In this document: one piece after another, positions 35,397 through 43,256 of the stretch
Layout of the letters: each line of letters begins with the position of its first letter
How positions within the stretch are numbered: position 1 is the stretch's first letter
DNA from: Anaerolineaceae bacterium
GTDB lineage: Bacteria; Chloroflexota; Anaerolineae; Aggregatilineales; Phototrophicaceae
Assembly: GCA_016124855.1 (NCBI GenBank)
Contig: WGMX01000020.1
Coordinates: 1 to 64,000, forward strand
Length of the DNA stretch: 64,000 nucleotides
Direction: 5' to 3'
The notes under the pieces: generated by a model
Databases searched by the model: none
Told to the model about the DNA's origin: nothing
What the model saw: the letters and a program-made list of their open reading frames with translations, nothing else
Position numbers and translations under genes: made by a program

Positions 35397-35876
35397 ATGA
35401 CGGATATGTTGGTGAAGCTCTATAATTTGCCGCCGTTGGAACCGGAGCTTGAAGCGCAGCGGAGGCATGGCATCAGCATCCGGCGGGGGATTCCACCGGA
35501 GAAACACCACGTCATCAAGTGGGTGCGGGAACACTTTACCGAGGATTGGGTGAGTGAAACGGAGGTGGCTTTTGGTCACGTGCCGGTAAGCTGCTGGCTG
35601 GCGGTTCAGGACAACCAGTTAGTTGGATTCACCTGTTACGACACCAGTGCAAAAGGCTTCTTTGGCCCGATTGGTGTGAGCGAGGCGGCGCGTGGTCGTG
35701 ATACGGGGCGGGCTTTGTTGATCGCTTGTTTACACGCCATGCGTTTCGAAGGTTATGGTTACGCCATCATCGGTGGTGTAGGACCAATTGAATTTTATCA
35801 AAAGACAGTGGGCGCAACCCTGATCGAAGATTCCACGCCCGGTGTTTACGGTGGGATGCTGCAAGAGTTATCGTAG
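35397..35876 (+). CDS. GNAT family N-acetyltransferase
   Basis: The 159 residues hold a GNAT core: SCWLAVQDNQLVGFTCYD (strands 2-4), IGVSEAARGRDTGRALLIACL (motif A, with the R/Q-x-x-G-x-G/A-like loop altered to RGRDTG) and YAIIGGVGPIEFYQKTVGATL (motif B). The substrate is unknown. It lies 25 bp downstream of the TIR-HEAT gene on the same strand and may be co-transcribed. The ATG at 35397 is used; the N-terminal 30 residues are family-atypical. Confidence 0.78.
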   Translation: MTDMLVKLYNLPPLEPELEAQRRHGISIRRGIPPEKHHVIKWVREHFTEDWVSETEVAFGHVPVSCWLAVQDNQLVGFTCYDTSAKGFFGPIGVSEAARGRDTGRALLIACLHAMRFEGYGYAIIGGVGPIEFYQKTVGATLIEDSTPGVYGGMLQELS

Positions 35877-35900
35877 TAACGCCCTTATCCGAACTCAAAT

Positions 35901-36010
35901 CCTCACCCCCAACCTCTCTCCATTTCATGGCCTGAGGAGAGGACATGTTGGAAAATGGGAGAGTAACCACGAAAATCCAATTCGGGAGCACACATAGGTG
36001 CTCCCCTACG
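35901..36010. repeat. Two dispersed palindromic repeats
   Basis: A C-rich repeat (CCTCACCCCCAACC, 35901-35943) is followed by a hairpin GGGAGCAC/GTGCTCCC with the CCTACG tail (35984-36010). The second copies the hairpin at the end of the TIR-NB-TPR gene. Together they fill the gap between the GNAT and the convergent peptidase gene. Confidence 0.7.
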
Positions 36011-36104
36011 AGAAGGCTTGTTATCTAACAGTAACATTCCCCCAAAAGGTGTCATGTCGTCAAGCATGAATAAAATAGCTTATCTCAAGTCGGGTTGGGG
36101 CAGC

Positions 36105-37280
36105 CTAATCGGTTTCCAGTTTGAGGCCGGATGGGCGAGGCCGCTGACCGCTGTGATAGAAGGCGCGGTTTTGTTCGATGTAAAACGGGAAATCCGACGC
36201 CCAATAGTGGCGCGGGTCTTGGCGGAACAGTTGGGCAAAGCCGTCAAAGAGATCAGGGTTTTGGGCGGCGAAGTAATGCGGATTGCGAAAGAACATTTCC
36301 AGATAACCTGCGATAAACTCCGAGTTGCTCTGGAATACATAGGGATGTCCAATGGGCAGCGGATCAGTGCCATCGGGGTTTTCGACCTGCCGATCATAAC
36401 ATTGCATTTCTAGGCGCTTGCCTGCGATGAAAGTTTTCCTTGCTTCGGGTGAGTAAATTTCTCCATCACTCGGACGCATCCCCGGCAGCCAACCGGAACT
36501 GGTCAATTCGTGTTTAGCTGTTCCTGCGTCGAAAAAATCCAGCATGTGACCGAACTCGTGCAGAAATGGAAACACACCGGGAGTCGGCTGGTTGAAGCCT
36601 TCAAATAAGCGGCTGACAACCAATTGAACACACCCGCGCTCCGGGTTATAGCATCCTCCTGCTACACCACCGTCAGCTTTAAAAGAGTCTTGATCTGTAT
36701 AGAGCAAGATGTGAATTTTGCTTTGTAGCAGTCGATCTAGAAAATCCTGCCGGAAGAAAAACAGCTCAACGATATGTCCGGCAACGAGATAAGCAATCGC
36801 TGGATTCACCCTTATGCAGTCAACAAATATATTGTCGTTAGGGTAATTGAGGATCGATTTGAGAGTTGATGTACTGCTACTCCAAGTCCCTTGTGTAGAA
36901 ACACGAGCAAGCTTCAACAATTGAAGCTCGAAACCGAGATGCAGCAATACTTTAGTGATCGTCTCATGAAAATGATGCCGAGAATCTTTATCCAAACTCT
37001 TGACCAGTGGAAAGTAGGTTTCGAGATAACTTGGGCGATGTGTAGCAGAGAATACATGATAAGCCAATTGCGGCTGACATGAGTCAGAAGAAATTTGTCT
37101 TAACCAAAACGCAGACTTCATTAACGCATCTATTGAGACTTCATCGTTTCGGTCTTCAAAATTAACCGGCTTGTCGAAGTCGATTTTTATATCGCCAACT
37201 GATAGCCCATCTGCGGTTCCTGAATAAGCGTATAAGTTTAACGGCTTATAATACACTTCTGACCATTTGAGCGTTGTCAT
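36105..37280 (-). CDS. MtfA/M90-like zinc metallopeptidase
   Basis: The zinc motif FLHEFGHMLDFFDAG places His241, Glu242 and His245. About 80 residues later, SNSEFIAGYLEMFFRNPHYF and FAQLFRQDP match the C-terminal signature of the MtfA (M90) family, whose Glu is the third ligand. At 391 residues it is longer than MtfA (about 265), with an extra N-terminal domain of unknown kind. MtfA cleaves C-terminal residues and interacts with a glucose-PTS repressor in enterobacteria; no such role can be claimed here. It follows the MOSC gene 4 nt downstream, so they are coupled. Confidence 0.75.
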   Translation of the reverse strand: MTTLKWSEVYYKPLNLYAYSGTADGLSVGDIKIDFDKPVNFEDRNDEVSIDALMKSAFWLRQISSDSCQPQLAYHVFSATHRPSYLETYFPLVKSLDKDSRHHFHETITKVLLHLGFELQLLKLARVSTQGTWSSSTSTLKSILNYPNDNIFVDCIRVNPAIAYLVAGHIVELFFFRQDFLDRLLQSKIHILLYTDQDSFKADGGVAGGCYNPERGCVQLVVSRLFEGFNQPTPGVFPFLHEFGHMLDFFDAGTAKHELTSSGWLPGMRPSDGEIYSPEARKTFIAGKRLEMQCYDRQVENPDGTDPLPIGHPYVFQSNSEFIAGYLEMFFRNPHYFAAQNPDLFDGFAQLFRQDPRHYWASDFPFYIEQNRAFYHSGQRPRPSGLKLETD

Positions 37281-37284
37281 AAAA

Positions 37285-37854
37285 CTACCCTGCCACTACT
37301 GGATAACTTTCAGCCTCATAGATTTGCACTGTGACCGGATCACCGACGTGGACAATGCCCGCTCGTTCGATGACACCGACCAAGCCACGTTTGTGGATTG
37401 CTGCTCTGGGGAAACGGTTGGGCGACAAGTTCAAATCGGGATATTTTGAAGCAATCACACGCCCCGGCCCAACGCAGGGTGCATTTTCCGCTTCGACTAC
37501 CAACACTGCGCCGGATGGAAAGACAAACTTTGTGCCTTTGGGCAACCGGGTGAAGTTCGGAATGCCTGTGAATGAGAGATTCGCGCCAACCCAAGAAGGA
37601 TCAATGAATTCAACGCCCATTAATCGGGCGGCTTCGGCCAGTTCGTCGGGAGTGACGGCTGACCACTGACGGTCATTCCGCATCATCGTGCCGCGTTTGT
37701 ATTCGGGGTTGCGGGCATCGGCTTTTTTGACGAAGCCAGCATGTTTATCACCCACAATGCCTTCAAGTGTGAATGCTAAGGAGGCACAGGGCGTTTTTTC
37801 GAGCGTTTTGGCATCACCGAGATAAAGCGAAGCGACGTGTCCCTGTAAATTCAT
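37285..37854 (-). CDS. MOSC domain protein
   Basis: The protein has the MOSC beta-barrel pattern: GIVGDKHAGF, the conserved Cys in VVEAENAPCVGPGRVIA, and RGLVGVIERAGIVHVGDPV at the end. MOSC proteins deliver sulfur to, or bind, molybdenum cofactor and act in detoxification of N-hydroxylated compounds. The ATG at 37854 follows AGGTGA. It is upstream of the MtfA-like gene, 4 nt away. A bidirectional hairpin terminator separates it from the HhH membrane protein gene upstream. Confidence 0.85.
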   Translation of the reverse strand: MNLQGHVASLYLGDAKTLEKTPCASLAFTLEGIVGDKHAGFVKKADARNPEYKRGTMMRNDRQWSAVTPDELAEAARLMGVEFIDPSWVGANLSFTGIPNFTRLPKGTKFVFPSGAVLVVEAENAPCVGPGRVIASKYPDLNLSPNRFPRAAIHKRGLVGVIERAGIVHVGDPVTVQIYEAESYPVVAG

Positions 37855-37870
37855 CGTCAATCACCTGAAA

Positions 37871-37899
37871 TAAAAAAGGCGATGTATAACCATCGCCTT
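37871..37899 (-). terminator. Rho-independent terminator of the HhH membrane protein gene
   Basis: On the minus strand, AAGGCGATG and CATCGCCTT form a 9-bp perfect stem with a 6-nt loop followed by a T run (TTTTTTATT). Confidence 0.88.
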
Positions 37900-37921
37900 G
37901 GGATGGATGAGGTTATGACTA

Positions 37922-38797
37922 TTAGGATTTGCGTCCTGCGACTAAGGTTTTCTGGAAGGCTTCCAGCCCGACGAAATCACCATTGGCGGCGAATGATGCT
38001 TGTTCGGCCCATGTGGGAACGCTGGGGGCAAAACGCATACCAGCGGCGGTGATGGCTTCCCGAATTTGGGTTTCGCTCGCGCCGGATAAGATGGCGAAAG
38101 TGGTGATGCCTGCGGCTTTTAGGGCTTTTTCCATCTTTGGCCCGATACCTTCAATGATTTTGAGGTCGTCGGCTTTATTCGATTTGGCGGCTTTAGAGGG
38201 CTTAGCATCCGGCGCGGCAGCTTTTACGGCGCTGGCAGCAGCTGGTTTCTGGCTAGGCGGAGCTTCGGGCACTACCTCTTTAACTTCGGTGGGCAGTCCA
38301 GAGGCGGTTTCCAGAACTGAGGTCGGCATGGGCGCTCTGGCTTCGTCCTCTTTCATGGGTGAAGCTGGCAAATCAGCCGCAGTTGGTGGGTGTCCGGTTG
38401 ACACTGGTTGAGGCACTTCGGGATGCGCAGGCGGAACTGACGACTTTTGCTCGTGGGATGTTGGCGCTGGCGCAGGTGGCGCTTCAGCAGGAACAACGAC
38501 TGCATGGGGCGCAGTATGAATGACTGTGCCCGGATTTGGCGACACCAGCAGAACGGAGTCCTGTTCGCCTTTTTGATCATAAACAACCGGCTCAATGAGG
38601 GTGTCGGTCGGTTCTTCCTCTTCGGCGCCGCGCCTGCTAACACGATCATAGAACCAAATCGCAAGCGCCAGCAGCAAAAACAGCAGTACCAATCCCCAAT
38701 CTGCGAGGGCGGCACGCGTGGCGATATGGTTTAACGCCAGAAAAATAGCGAGTACCAATAAGGTAATCATTGATAAATTGCGAGTAGAGCGATCCAT
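37922..38797 (-). CDS. Membrane protein with helix-hairpin-helix C-terminal domain
   Basis: Two membrane helices (residues about 9-26 and 33-50) are followed by a 140-residue Pro/Ala/Glu-rich linker. The C-terminal HhH domain reads DDLKIIEGIGPKMEKALKAAGITTF, with SVPTWAEQASFAANGD downstream. The 'EGIGP' HhH is of the L21-associated/DUF4332 sort that binds DNA or other partners. Tethering such a domain to the membrane by a flexible linker is seen in Chloroflexota and other phyla, with unknown role. A terminator ends the gene. Confidence 0.78.
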   Translation of the reverse strand: MDRSTRNLSMITLLVLAIFLALNHIATRAALADWGLVLLFLLLALAIWFYDRVSRRGAEEEEPTDTLIEPVVYDQKGEQDSVLLVSPNPGTVIHTAPHAVVVPAEAPPAPAPTSHEQKSSVPPAHPEVPQPVSTGHPPTAADLPASPMKEDEARAPMPTSVLETASGLPTEVKEVVPEAPPSQKPAAASAVKAAAPDAKPSKAAKSNKADDLKIIEGIGPKMEKALKAAGITTFAILSGASETQIREAITAAGMRFAPSVPTWAEQASFAANGDFVGLEAFQKTLVAGRKS

Positions 38798-38958
38798 TGG
38801 TTCATCCTATTTGGGAGTTTGACCGATTGAAAAGCACTTTTATTGTAACGCAAAAAGAGAAATTATGGTGCAAAGCCATTTTACAATACGATTAACGGCA
38901 AAGGCGTCAAGCGAAAAGTATGTGCATGGTTACCTATTTTTCGGGGAGTGGTAGGCGA

Positions 38959-39687
38959 TCAGGTTAGATTGCCCAAGATCAAGCGGACACCGATGACGAC
39001 CAGCAAAAATAAGACCATTTTGCGGAAGGATTCGGGGTTCACCCGTTTATCCAAGCTCCAGCCGACGAGCAAGCCGATCAGCATAGCGGGAAGCCCGATA
39101 ATCGCATTTTCGAGTACGGGGCGGGTGTAATGTCCCGCTAGAAAGTGTGAGGTGATGACAACCAAACTGTTGAGCATAAACATGCCGGGGAGGTTGCTTT
39201 TAAATTCATTGCGATCCCATCTGGCGAGGTTGCCGTAGATGACGAGAGGTGGGCCGCCGCTGTTGTATGCACCGGTTAGCAGACCGCTGGTGAAACCAAA
39301 TAAAAATCCCCACGTGCGGTTCACTAACTGCGGAAGATGCGGCATAAAGAGACTGTATGTGCCGTATCCGGCGACGACAATGCCCAAAATAATCAGCACC
39401 AGATGCTCGTTCAATTTAGGGACAACCAAGATGCCGATGGGGATGGCAATCAGCGAACCGATGACCAAACGCCACACCGATTGCAGCTGAATATGCTCGC
39501 GGTAGCGGATAAACATCAGACATTCGGCGCTAATAGACACGAGGGCGAACATGGGCGCGGCTGTGCCGACACCGAGAACCGGTGTAAGCAGTGCCATGGC
39601 AATTAAGCCGCTGCCAAATCCGGTTAGGCCAAAGGTGAGGAAGGCAAAAAAGAGACTGGCAATGATGGTGTAGGTGGTTGCATTCAT
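38959..39687 (-). CDS. TauE/SafE family anion exporter
   Basis: Eight hydrophobic helices in two related halves. FLTFGLTGFGSGLIAMALLTP and TSGLLTGAYNSGGPPLVIY carry the Gly-rich motifs of TauE/SafE (DUF81) permeases. The family exports sulfite, sulfoacetate or other organic anions across the cytoplasmic membrane; substrate is not predictable. The 242-residue length is normal. No sulfur genes are adjacent. Confidence 0.88.
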   Translation of the reverse strand: MNATTYTIIASLFFAFLTFGLTGFGSGLIAMALLTPVLGVGTAAPMFALVSISAECLMFIRYREHIQLQSVWRLVIGSLIAIPIGILVVPKLNEHLVLIILGIVVAGYGTYSLFMPHLPQLVNRTWGFLFGFTSGLLTGAYNSGGPPLVIYGNLARWDRNEFKSNLPGMFMLNSLVVITSHFLAGHYTRPVLENAIIGLPAMLIGLLVGWSLDKRVNPESFRKMVLFLLVVIGVRLILGNLT

Positions 39688-40007
39688 GCTGGAATTGCCC
39701 TATGAAGTAGACCCATACTCCAAGCAATTGAACCGCCAAGACGCAAAGAACGCCAAGATCAATCCAGAGTGTTTTAAGATGGAGTGTTGAGCTTAAAAGG
39801 GTAACTGGGATTTGTGGTTTTGGGAAGGGGAGGAGAAATACTGAGTTCTGAGTGCCGAGTACTGAGGAAAATGCAAAAGATAGCGTTCTGAAATCAGTGG
39901 ATAGAAAAAGTTGAATAGTTTAGAAGCCGACCAGCTTGCGAAAGCAAAAAGGTTGAAAATTAAACTGCTGCAAGTTTATTAAAGTATGTGATGAATGGAG
40001 AACTTGA
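39688..40007. other. Intergenic region with AACCGCCAAGACGC repeat
   Basis: No gene is seen. Positions 39729-39758 carry AACCGCCAAGACGCAAAG and AACGCCAAG, a type of short direct repeat also near 30335-30375 and 30590. The remainder is AT-rich leader for the gene at 40008. Confidence 0.5.
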
Positions 40008-40568
40008 TTGAAACTCCGTGACTTCTGGATTCTTCTGTTTCTTTCCCCGATTCTATGTATTGTGGTTGGAATTATTTTCTTTGCAATAGTGTTCGATGGA
40101 AACCATACTTGTTTTGGGACATTCATTCCTACTCAAGCCGATGTCGCTCAAAATGGTTGGGTGACTTTCCCTCAGAGCGCTACAAATATTTCTTGGGATA
40201 CCGTTGGTTTCCAATGTATTGCTCAAATTAAATTCGACATGAAGCCAGAAGATTTGAGATCATTTTTAGCAGCAATGAATTTTTATCAGATTATTTTCAC
40301 TGATCGTGAAGATGGTAGAGCTGAACGAGAAAGCCTCGTTATCTATGAAGGTAGTCCATTAATTATCGACAGTATTTCTACTCGCTTTGTTAGCGCGCTC
40401 CGGGGCAACGGACGCTTTAACCAAAATGTAAGGATTGATCGTACCAATCCAACAATTTATCATGTTTCGGTTGTCTCGAATCAATGGCCTTACAGTACAA
40501 CACGACGCTATGATGCAACCCCCGGCTGGTTTAGCAATTCCATTACCCCCGAATCAACGCATCAATGA
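40008..40568 (+). CDS. Membrane-anchored hypothetical protein, 186 aa
   Basis: A TTG start after GGAGAACTTGA gives a signal anchor (FWILLFLSPILCIVVGIIFFAIVF) and an extracytoplasmic domain with two cysteines (HTCFGTF, GFQCIAQ), probably a disulfide. AT content is higher than in the neighbours. No family is recognised. It is convergent with the DUF4230 gene, with only 6 nt between stops. Confidence 0.6.
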   Translation: MKLRDFWILLFLSPILCIVVGIIFFAIVFDGNHTCFGTFIPTQADVAQNGWVTFPQSATNISWDTVGFQCIAQIKFDMKPEDLRSFLAAMNFYQIIFTDREDGRAERESLVIYEGSPLIIDSISTRFVSALRGNGRFNQNVRIDRTNPTIYHVSVVSNQWPYSTTRRYDATPGWFSNSITPESTHQ

Positions 40569-40574
40569 GATTTA

Positions 40575-41210
40575 TTACGAACAGCTTGAGGGCAGCGGCG
40601 CGTTGGGATCGGCAGGTAAGAATGTGATTTGGACGTTTGGCACACCGATGAGTTCCACAAAGTTGGTGATGGCGGTTTGTGCCTGTGTTTGGGCTTCCGT
40701 CAGAATTTCGCCATTGATGGCCGCCTGCCGCAGCTGCTGGACGGCGAACTGGCGTGACTGCTGGTCTATAGTGGGATTGGGTGAAGCAAACACGCCTTTC
40801 TCAAGCGCGGCGACGTAGGTTTTACCTTCATCCAGTATGCAGTCTTGAAGTGTGGGCGCGGGAAGGGTCAATGCGATGGATTCGCCATTGGGTGCTTCGG
40901 TGGCTTTGGCCTGAGTCATGTTGATTCCGGCAGTAATATAACCGACAGCGACCAGAACCTGTTTTTGCCCGTAGAGGGTTTTGAGCCAATCCGGCATATC
41001 GGTTTCGGTGGTGATGATGGTGGAATAAGAATAGCGAGTGGTGGTGAGTGAGGACAGTGCCTGAATTTTGCTCAAGACGGTGGTGGCATTAAAGGACGGT
41101 TTGCTGGTACATACGCCGGGGATTACACACTGGCTGGCTAAATAGAGAGTCGCCAATACAACCGCCAAGATCACGATGATGGTTAATATCAGGCTGAGAA
41201 TGCGTTTCAT
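40575..41210 (-). CDS. DUF4230-like membrane-anchored protein
   Basis: An N-terminal membrane anchor (LSLILTIIVILAVVLATLYLA) is followed by VLSKIQALSSLTTTRYSYSTII, QKQVLVAVGYITAGINM and a C-terminal long helix (FAVQQLRQAAINGEILTEAQTQ ending in FLPADPN), the order seen in DUF4230 proteins. The function of the family is unknown. AAGGATAGTCAC precedes the ATG at 41210; an upstream in-frame start is less likely. Confidence 0.75.
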   Translation of the reverse strand: MKRILSLILTIIVILAVVLATLYLASQCVIPGVCTSKPSFNATTVLSKIQALSSLTTTRYSYSTIITTETDMPDWLKTLYGQKQVLVAVGYITAGINMTQAKATEAPNGESIALTLPAPTLQDCILDEGKTYVAALEKGVFASPNPTIDQQSRQFAVQQLRQAAINGEILTEAQTQAQTAITNFVELIGVPNVQITFLPADPNAPLPSSCS

Positions 41211-41294
41211 GTGACTATCCTTCTGCGCGTGGGTGTACAGGCTTAATACAACCATTATACGCGCAGAGATGAGCGAATGTTGCAGTCCGAGTGG

Positions 41295-42056
41295 CTATAA
41301 AAGGGGTAGGAATAATAAGATGAGATTGGCGACAATCTGGCAAAGCCAAGCAGCGGCTAAGCCGTTCCGCTGGCGTACATAACCGTACATGAGGTTCATC
41401 AGCAGGAGCGCTGTGCCGATGATGAGGGCTACCGCAGGATAACGTCCGGCATCAATCATCGGGAAAAAGAGCAAAATTGACCAGATTGTGCCGAGGACAC
41501 TGACGATCAAAAAGCGACGTGTTTCTTGAAGGACACCACGAAAAAATAAAGTTTCGGCGGTGGGCATGACAAAGATCAAGAAGGCTAAAATTTCACCGGG
41601 TTTCATGCCTGTGAAAATGCGCTGCGCCGTTTGCTGAAGGGTACTGCCACCGAAGATCACAAACGGCACGCTGAGAATGAGGCCAAATATTACGCCCCAG
41701 CCCAGATTTTCGGGCGTTTCCATCCAGATGCGACCACTGCTGCCGAGCAGCCAAGCCAGCACACCGAAGCCTGCCATCACTGACCAAATCAAGGTATAAC
41801 GGAGTGCGGGATCAGTCGGAATGAGCGGCATGAGGCCGATACTCAGGGCAATGGCGATGAGGTAGCCAAAGACCGGATCACTAGCTGCACCGCGATAGGT
41901 CACGGGCGAACTTTCAGCGGCCTTGCTGGCAAAGGGCGATTCCCAATCCTCTTCTTCGGGGTAAGCCGGATCAACAATCGGTGGCGGGACTGACGGCTTT
42001 GGATTGCGCCAGTCGTCATTGGGTGTTGGAGGAGGATCGGGATAGAAAGTTGGCAT
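41295..42056 (-). CDS. CPBP-like intramembrane protein with altered motif
   Basis: A 60-residue Pro/Glu-rich cytoplasmic tail precedes about seven membrane helices. FVMPTAETLFFRGVLQETRR is in the place of the EExxxR motif of CPBP (Rce1/Abi) proteases, but the Glu pair is Glu-Thr. The catalytic arrangement may be reduced or lost. It begins 5 nt after the threonine aldolase stop, so the two are co-transcribed. Confidence 0.65.
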   Translation of the reverse strand: MPTFYPDPPPTPNDDWRNPKPSVPPPIVDPAYPEEEDWESPFASKAAESSPVTYRGAASDPVFGYLIAIALSIGLMPLIPTDPALRYTLIWSVMAGFGVLAWLLGSSGRIWMETPENLGWGVIFGLILSVPFVIFGGSTLQQTAQRIFTGMKPGEILAFLIFVMPTAETLFFRGVLQETRRFLIVSVLGTIWSILLFFPMIDAGRYPAVALIIGTALLLMNLMYGYVRQRNGLAAAWLCQIVANLILLFLPLL

Positions 42057-42061
42057 GATGC

Positions 42062-43111
42062 TTATGACGCTAAGATATTCCGCAAGCCTGTCAAAGCGGT
42101 TTCGACTTTTTCAGGCGTAATCCAATAATGGGTAACAAGGCGAATCCGGTTAGGCATTCCGGCGTAACCGCCCATCAATACTTTGTATTCGTCTTTCAAT
42201 CGGGCGCGAAGTTCGGTGATGGTCAACGGCGCATCTTCGGCTAAATCGAAGAAGAACATGTTGGTACGGACGCGGCTGACATCAACCTTGACATGTGGGA
42301 TTTGAGCGATTCCTTCGGCCAAACGGCAGGCGTTGTCATGATCTTCTTGAAGGCGAGTCGTCATTTTATGGAGGGCAATGAGGCCAGCCGCCGCCAAGAT
42401 TCCCGCCTGACGCATTCCGCCACCGAGCATTTTGCGGGTACGATGCGCCCGATGAATAAATTCTTTAGAACCAACCAAGATCGATCCAACCGGCGCACAC
42501 AGCCCTTTCGATAGGCAGAAGGACACACTGTCGGCAGGCGCAACCAAGTCTTTGACGGGTAGATTAAGGGCGGTAGCGGCGTTGAAGATACGCGCACCGT
42601 CGATGTGTAGTTTGAGGTTATTGGCACGGGCGAGTGCGCCAACCTGCGCGGTATATTCGGCTGTAACCGGGATGCCGCCGATTGTTCCCTGTGTATTTTC
42701 AAGGCAGATCAATTTGGTACGTGGGAAGTGTTGGTCATCGCTGCGAATGGCGCGTTGGATGGCATCTAGTTTCAATGTGCCGTCGGGCTGAACATCAAGG
42801 ACATTTGGTTGAATGCCGCCAAGTCCAGCAGATGCGCCCTGCTCATAACGAAACATGTGGGCTTCGCGGGCGAGAATCATTTCATCACCCCGTCCGCAGT
42901 GGGTTAAAGCCGAGACGATATTACCCTGCGTGCCGCTGGTTACGAACAATCCGGCTTCTTTGCCGAGCATATCGGCTGCATCCTGCTGCAACTGGTTGAT
43001 CGTTGGATCTTCGTCGTAGACATCGTCACCGACAGGCGCGTTCGCCATCGCTTCGCGCATTTCGGGAGTAGGCCAACTGACAGTATCGCTGCGGAGATCA
43101 ATGGTGTCCAT
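42062..43111 (-). CDS. Low-specificity L-threonine aldolase
   Basis: The protein begins MDTIDLRSDTVSWPTPEMREAM, the family signature, and has GDDVYDEDPTINQLQ, HIDGARIFNAA and the PLP Lys in SFCLSKGLCAPVGS. About 349 residues is the normal length. It cleaves L-threonine/allo-threonine to glycine and acetaldehyde. The ATG at 43111 follows AAGGAACCCCCACGC. A sigma-70 promoter lies at 43146-43174. Downstream genes (CPBP-like, perhaps DUF4230) are on the same strand. Confidence 0.93.
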   Translation of the reverse strand: MDTIDLRSDTVSWPTPEMREAMANAPVGDDVYDEDPTINQLQQDAADMLGKEAGLFVTSGTQGNIVSALTHCGRGDEMILAREAHMFRYEQGASAGLGGIQPNVLDVQPDGTLKLDAIQRAIRSDDQHFPRTKLICLENTQGTIGGIPVTAEYTAQVGALARANNLKLHIDGARIFNAATALNLPVKDLVAPADSVSFCLSKGLCAPVGSILVGSKEFIHRAHRTRKMLGGGMRQAGILAAAGLIALHKMTTRLQEDHDNACRLAEGIAQIPHVKVDVSRVRTNMFFFDLAEDAPLTITELRARLKDEYKVLMGGYAGMPNRIRLVTHYWITPEKVETALTGLRNILAS

Positions 43112-43145
43112 GCGTGGGGGTTCCTTGATTGCTGTATATAGTGTG

Positions 43146-43174
43146 ATGTTAGTCGGGTTAGAGCCTGTTCGCAA
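43146..43174 (-). promoter_or_regulatory. Promoter of the threonine aldolase gene
   Basis: On the minus strand TTGCGA (43174-43169), 17-bp spacer, TAACAT (43151-43146). The spacer is largely identical to that of the acyltransferase promoter at 44496-44524. Confidence 0.65.
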
Positions 43175-43204
43175 GTGAAAGTTGATCTATGCAAAAAGTC
43201 TAAA

Positions 43205-43231
43205 GGAAGGAACTGAGTCCCTTCCCTACGG
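43205..43231. repeat. CCCTACG-tailed hairpin
   Basis: GGAAGGAAC pairs with GTCCCTTCC (one G-U), followed by CTACGG, in the 82-bp interval between threonine aldolase promoter and acyltransferase end. Confidence 0.55.
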
Positions 43232-43256
43232 TACGCAAATGGATGTGACCAGAGCG

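Noticed and set aside
36018-36413. Plus-strand 131-codon frame
   Set aside because: Overlaps the 3' end of the MtfA-like gene in antisense, beginning in a repeat region. No independent support.
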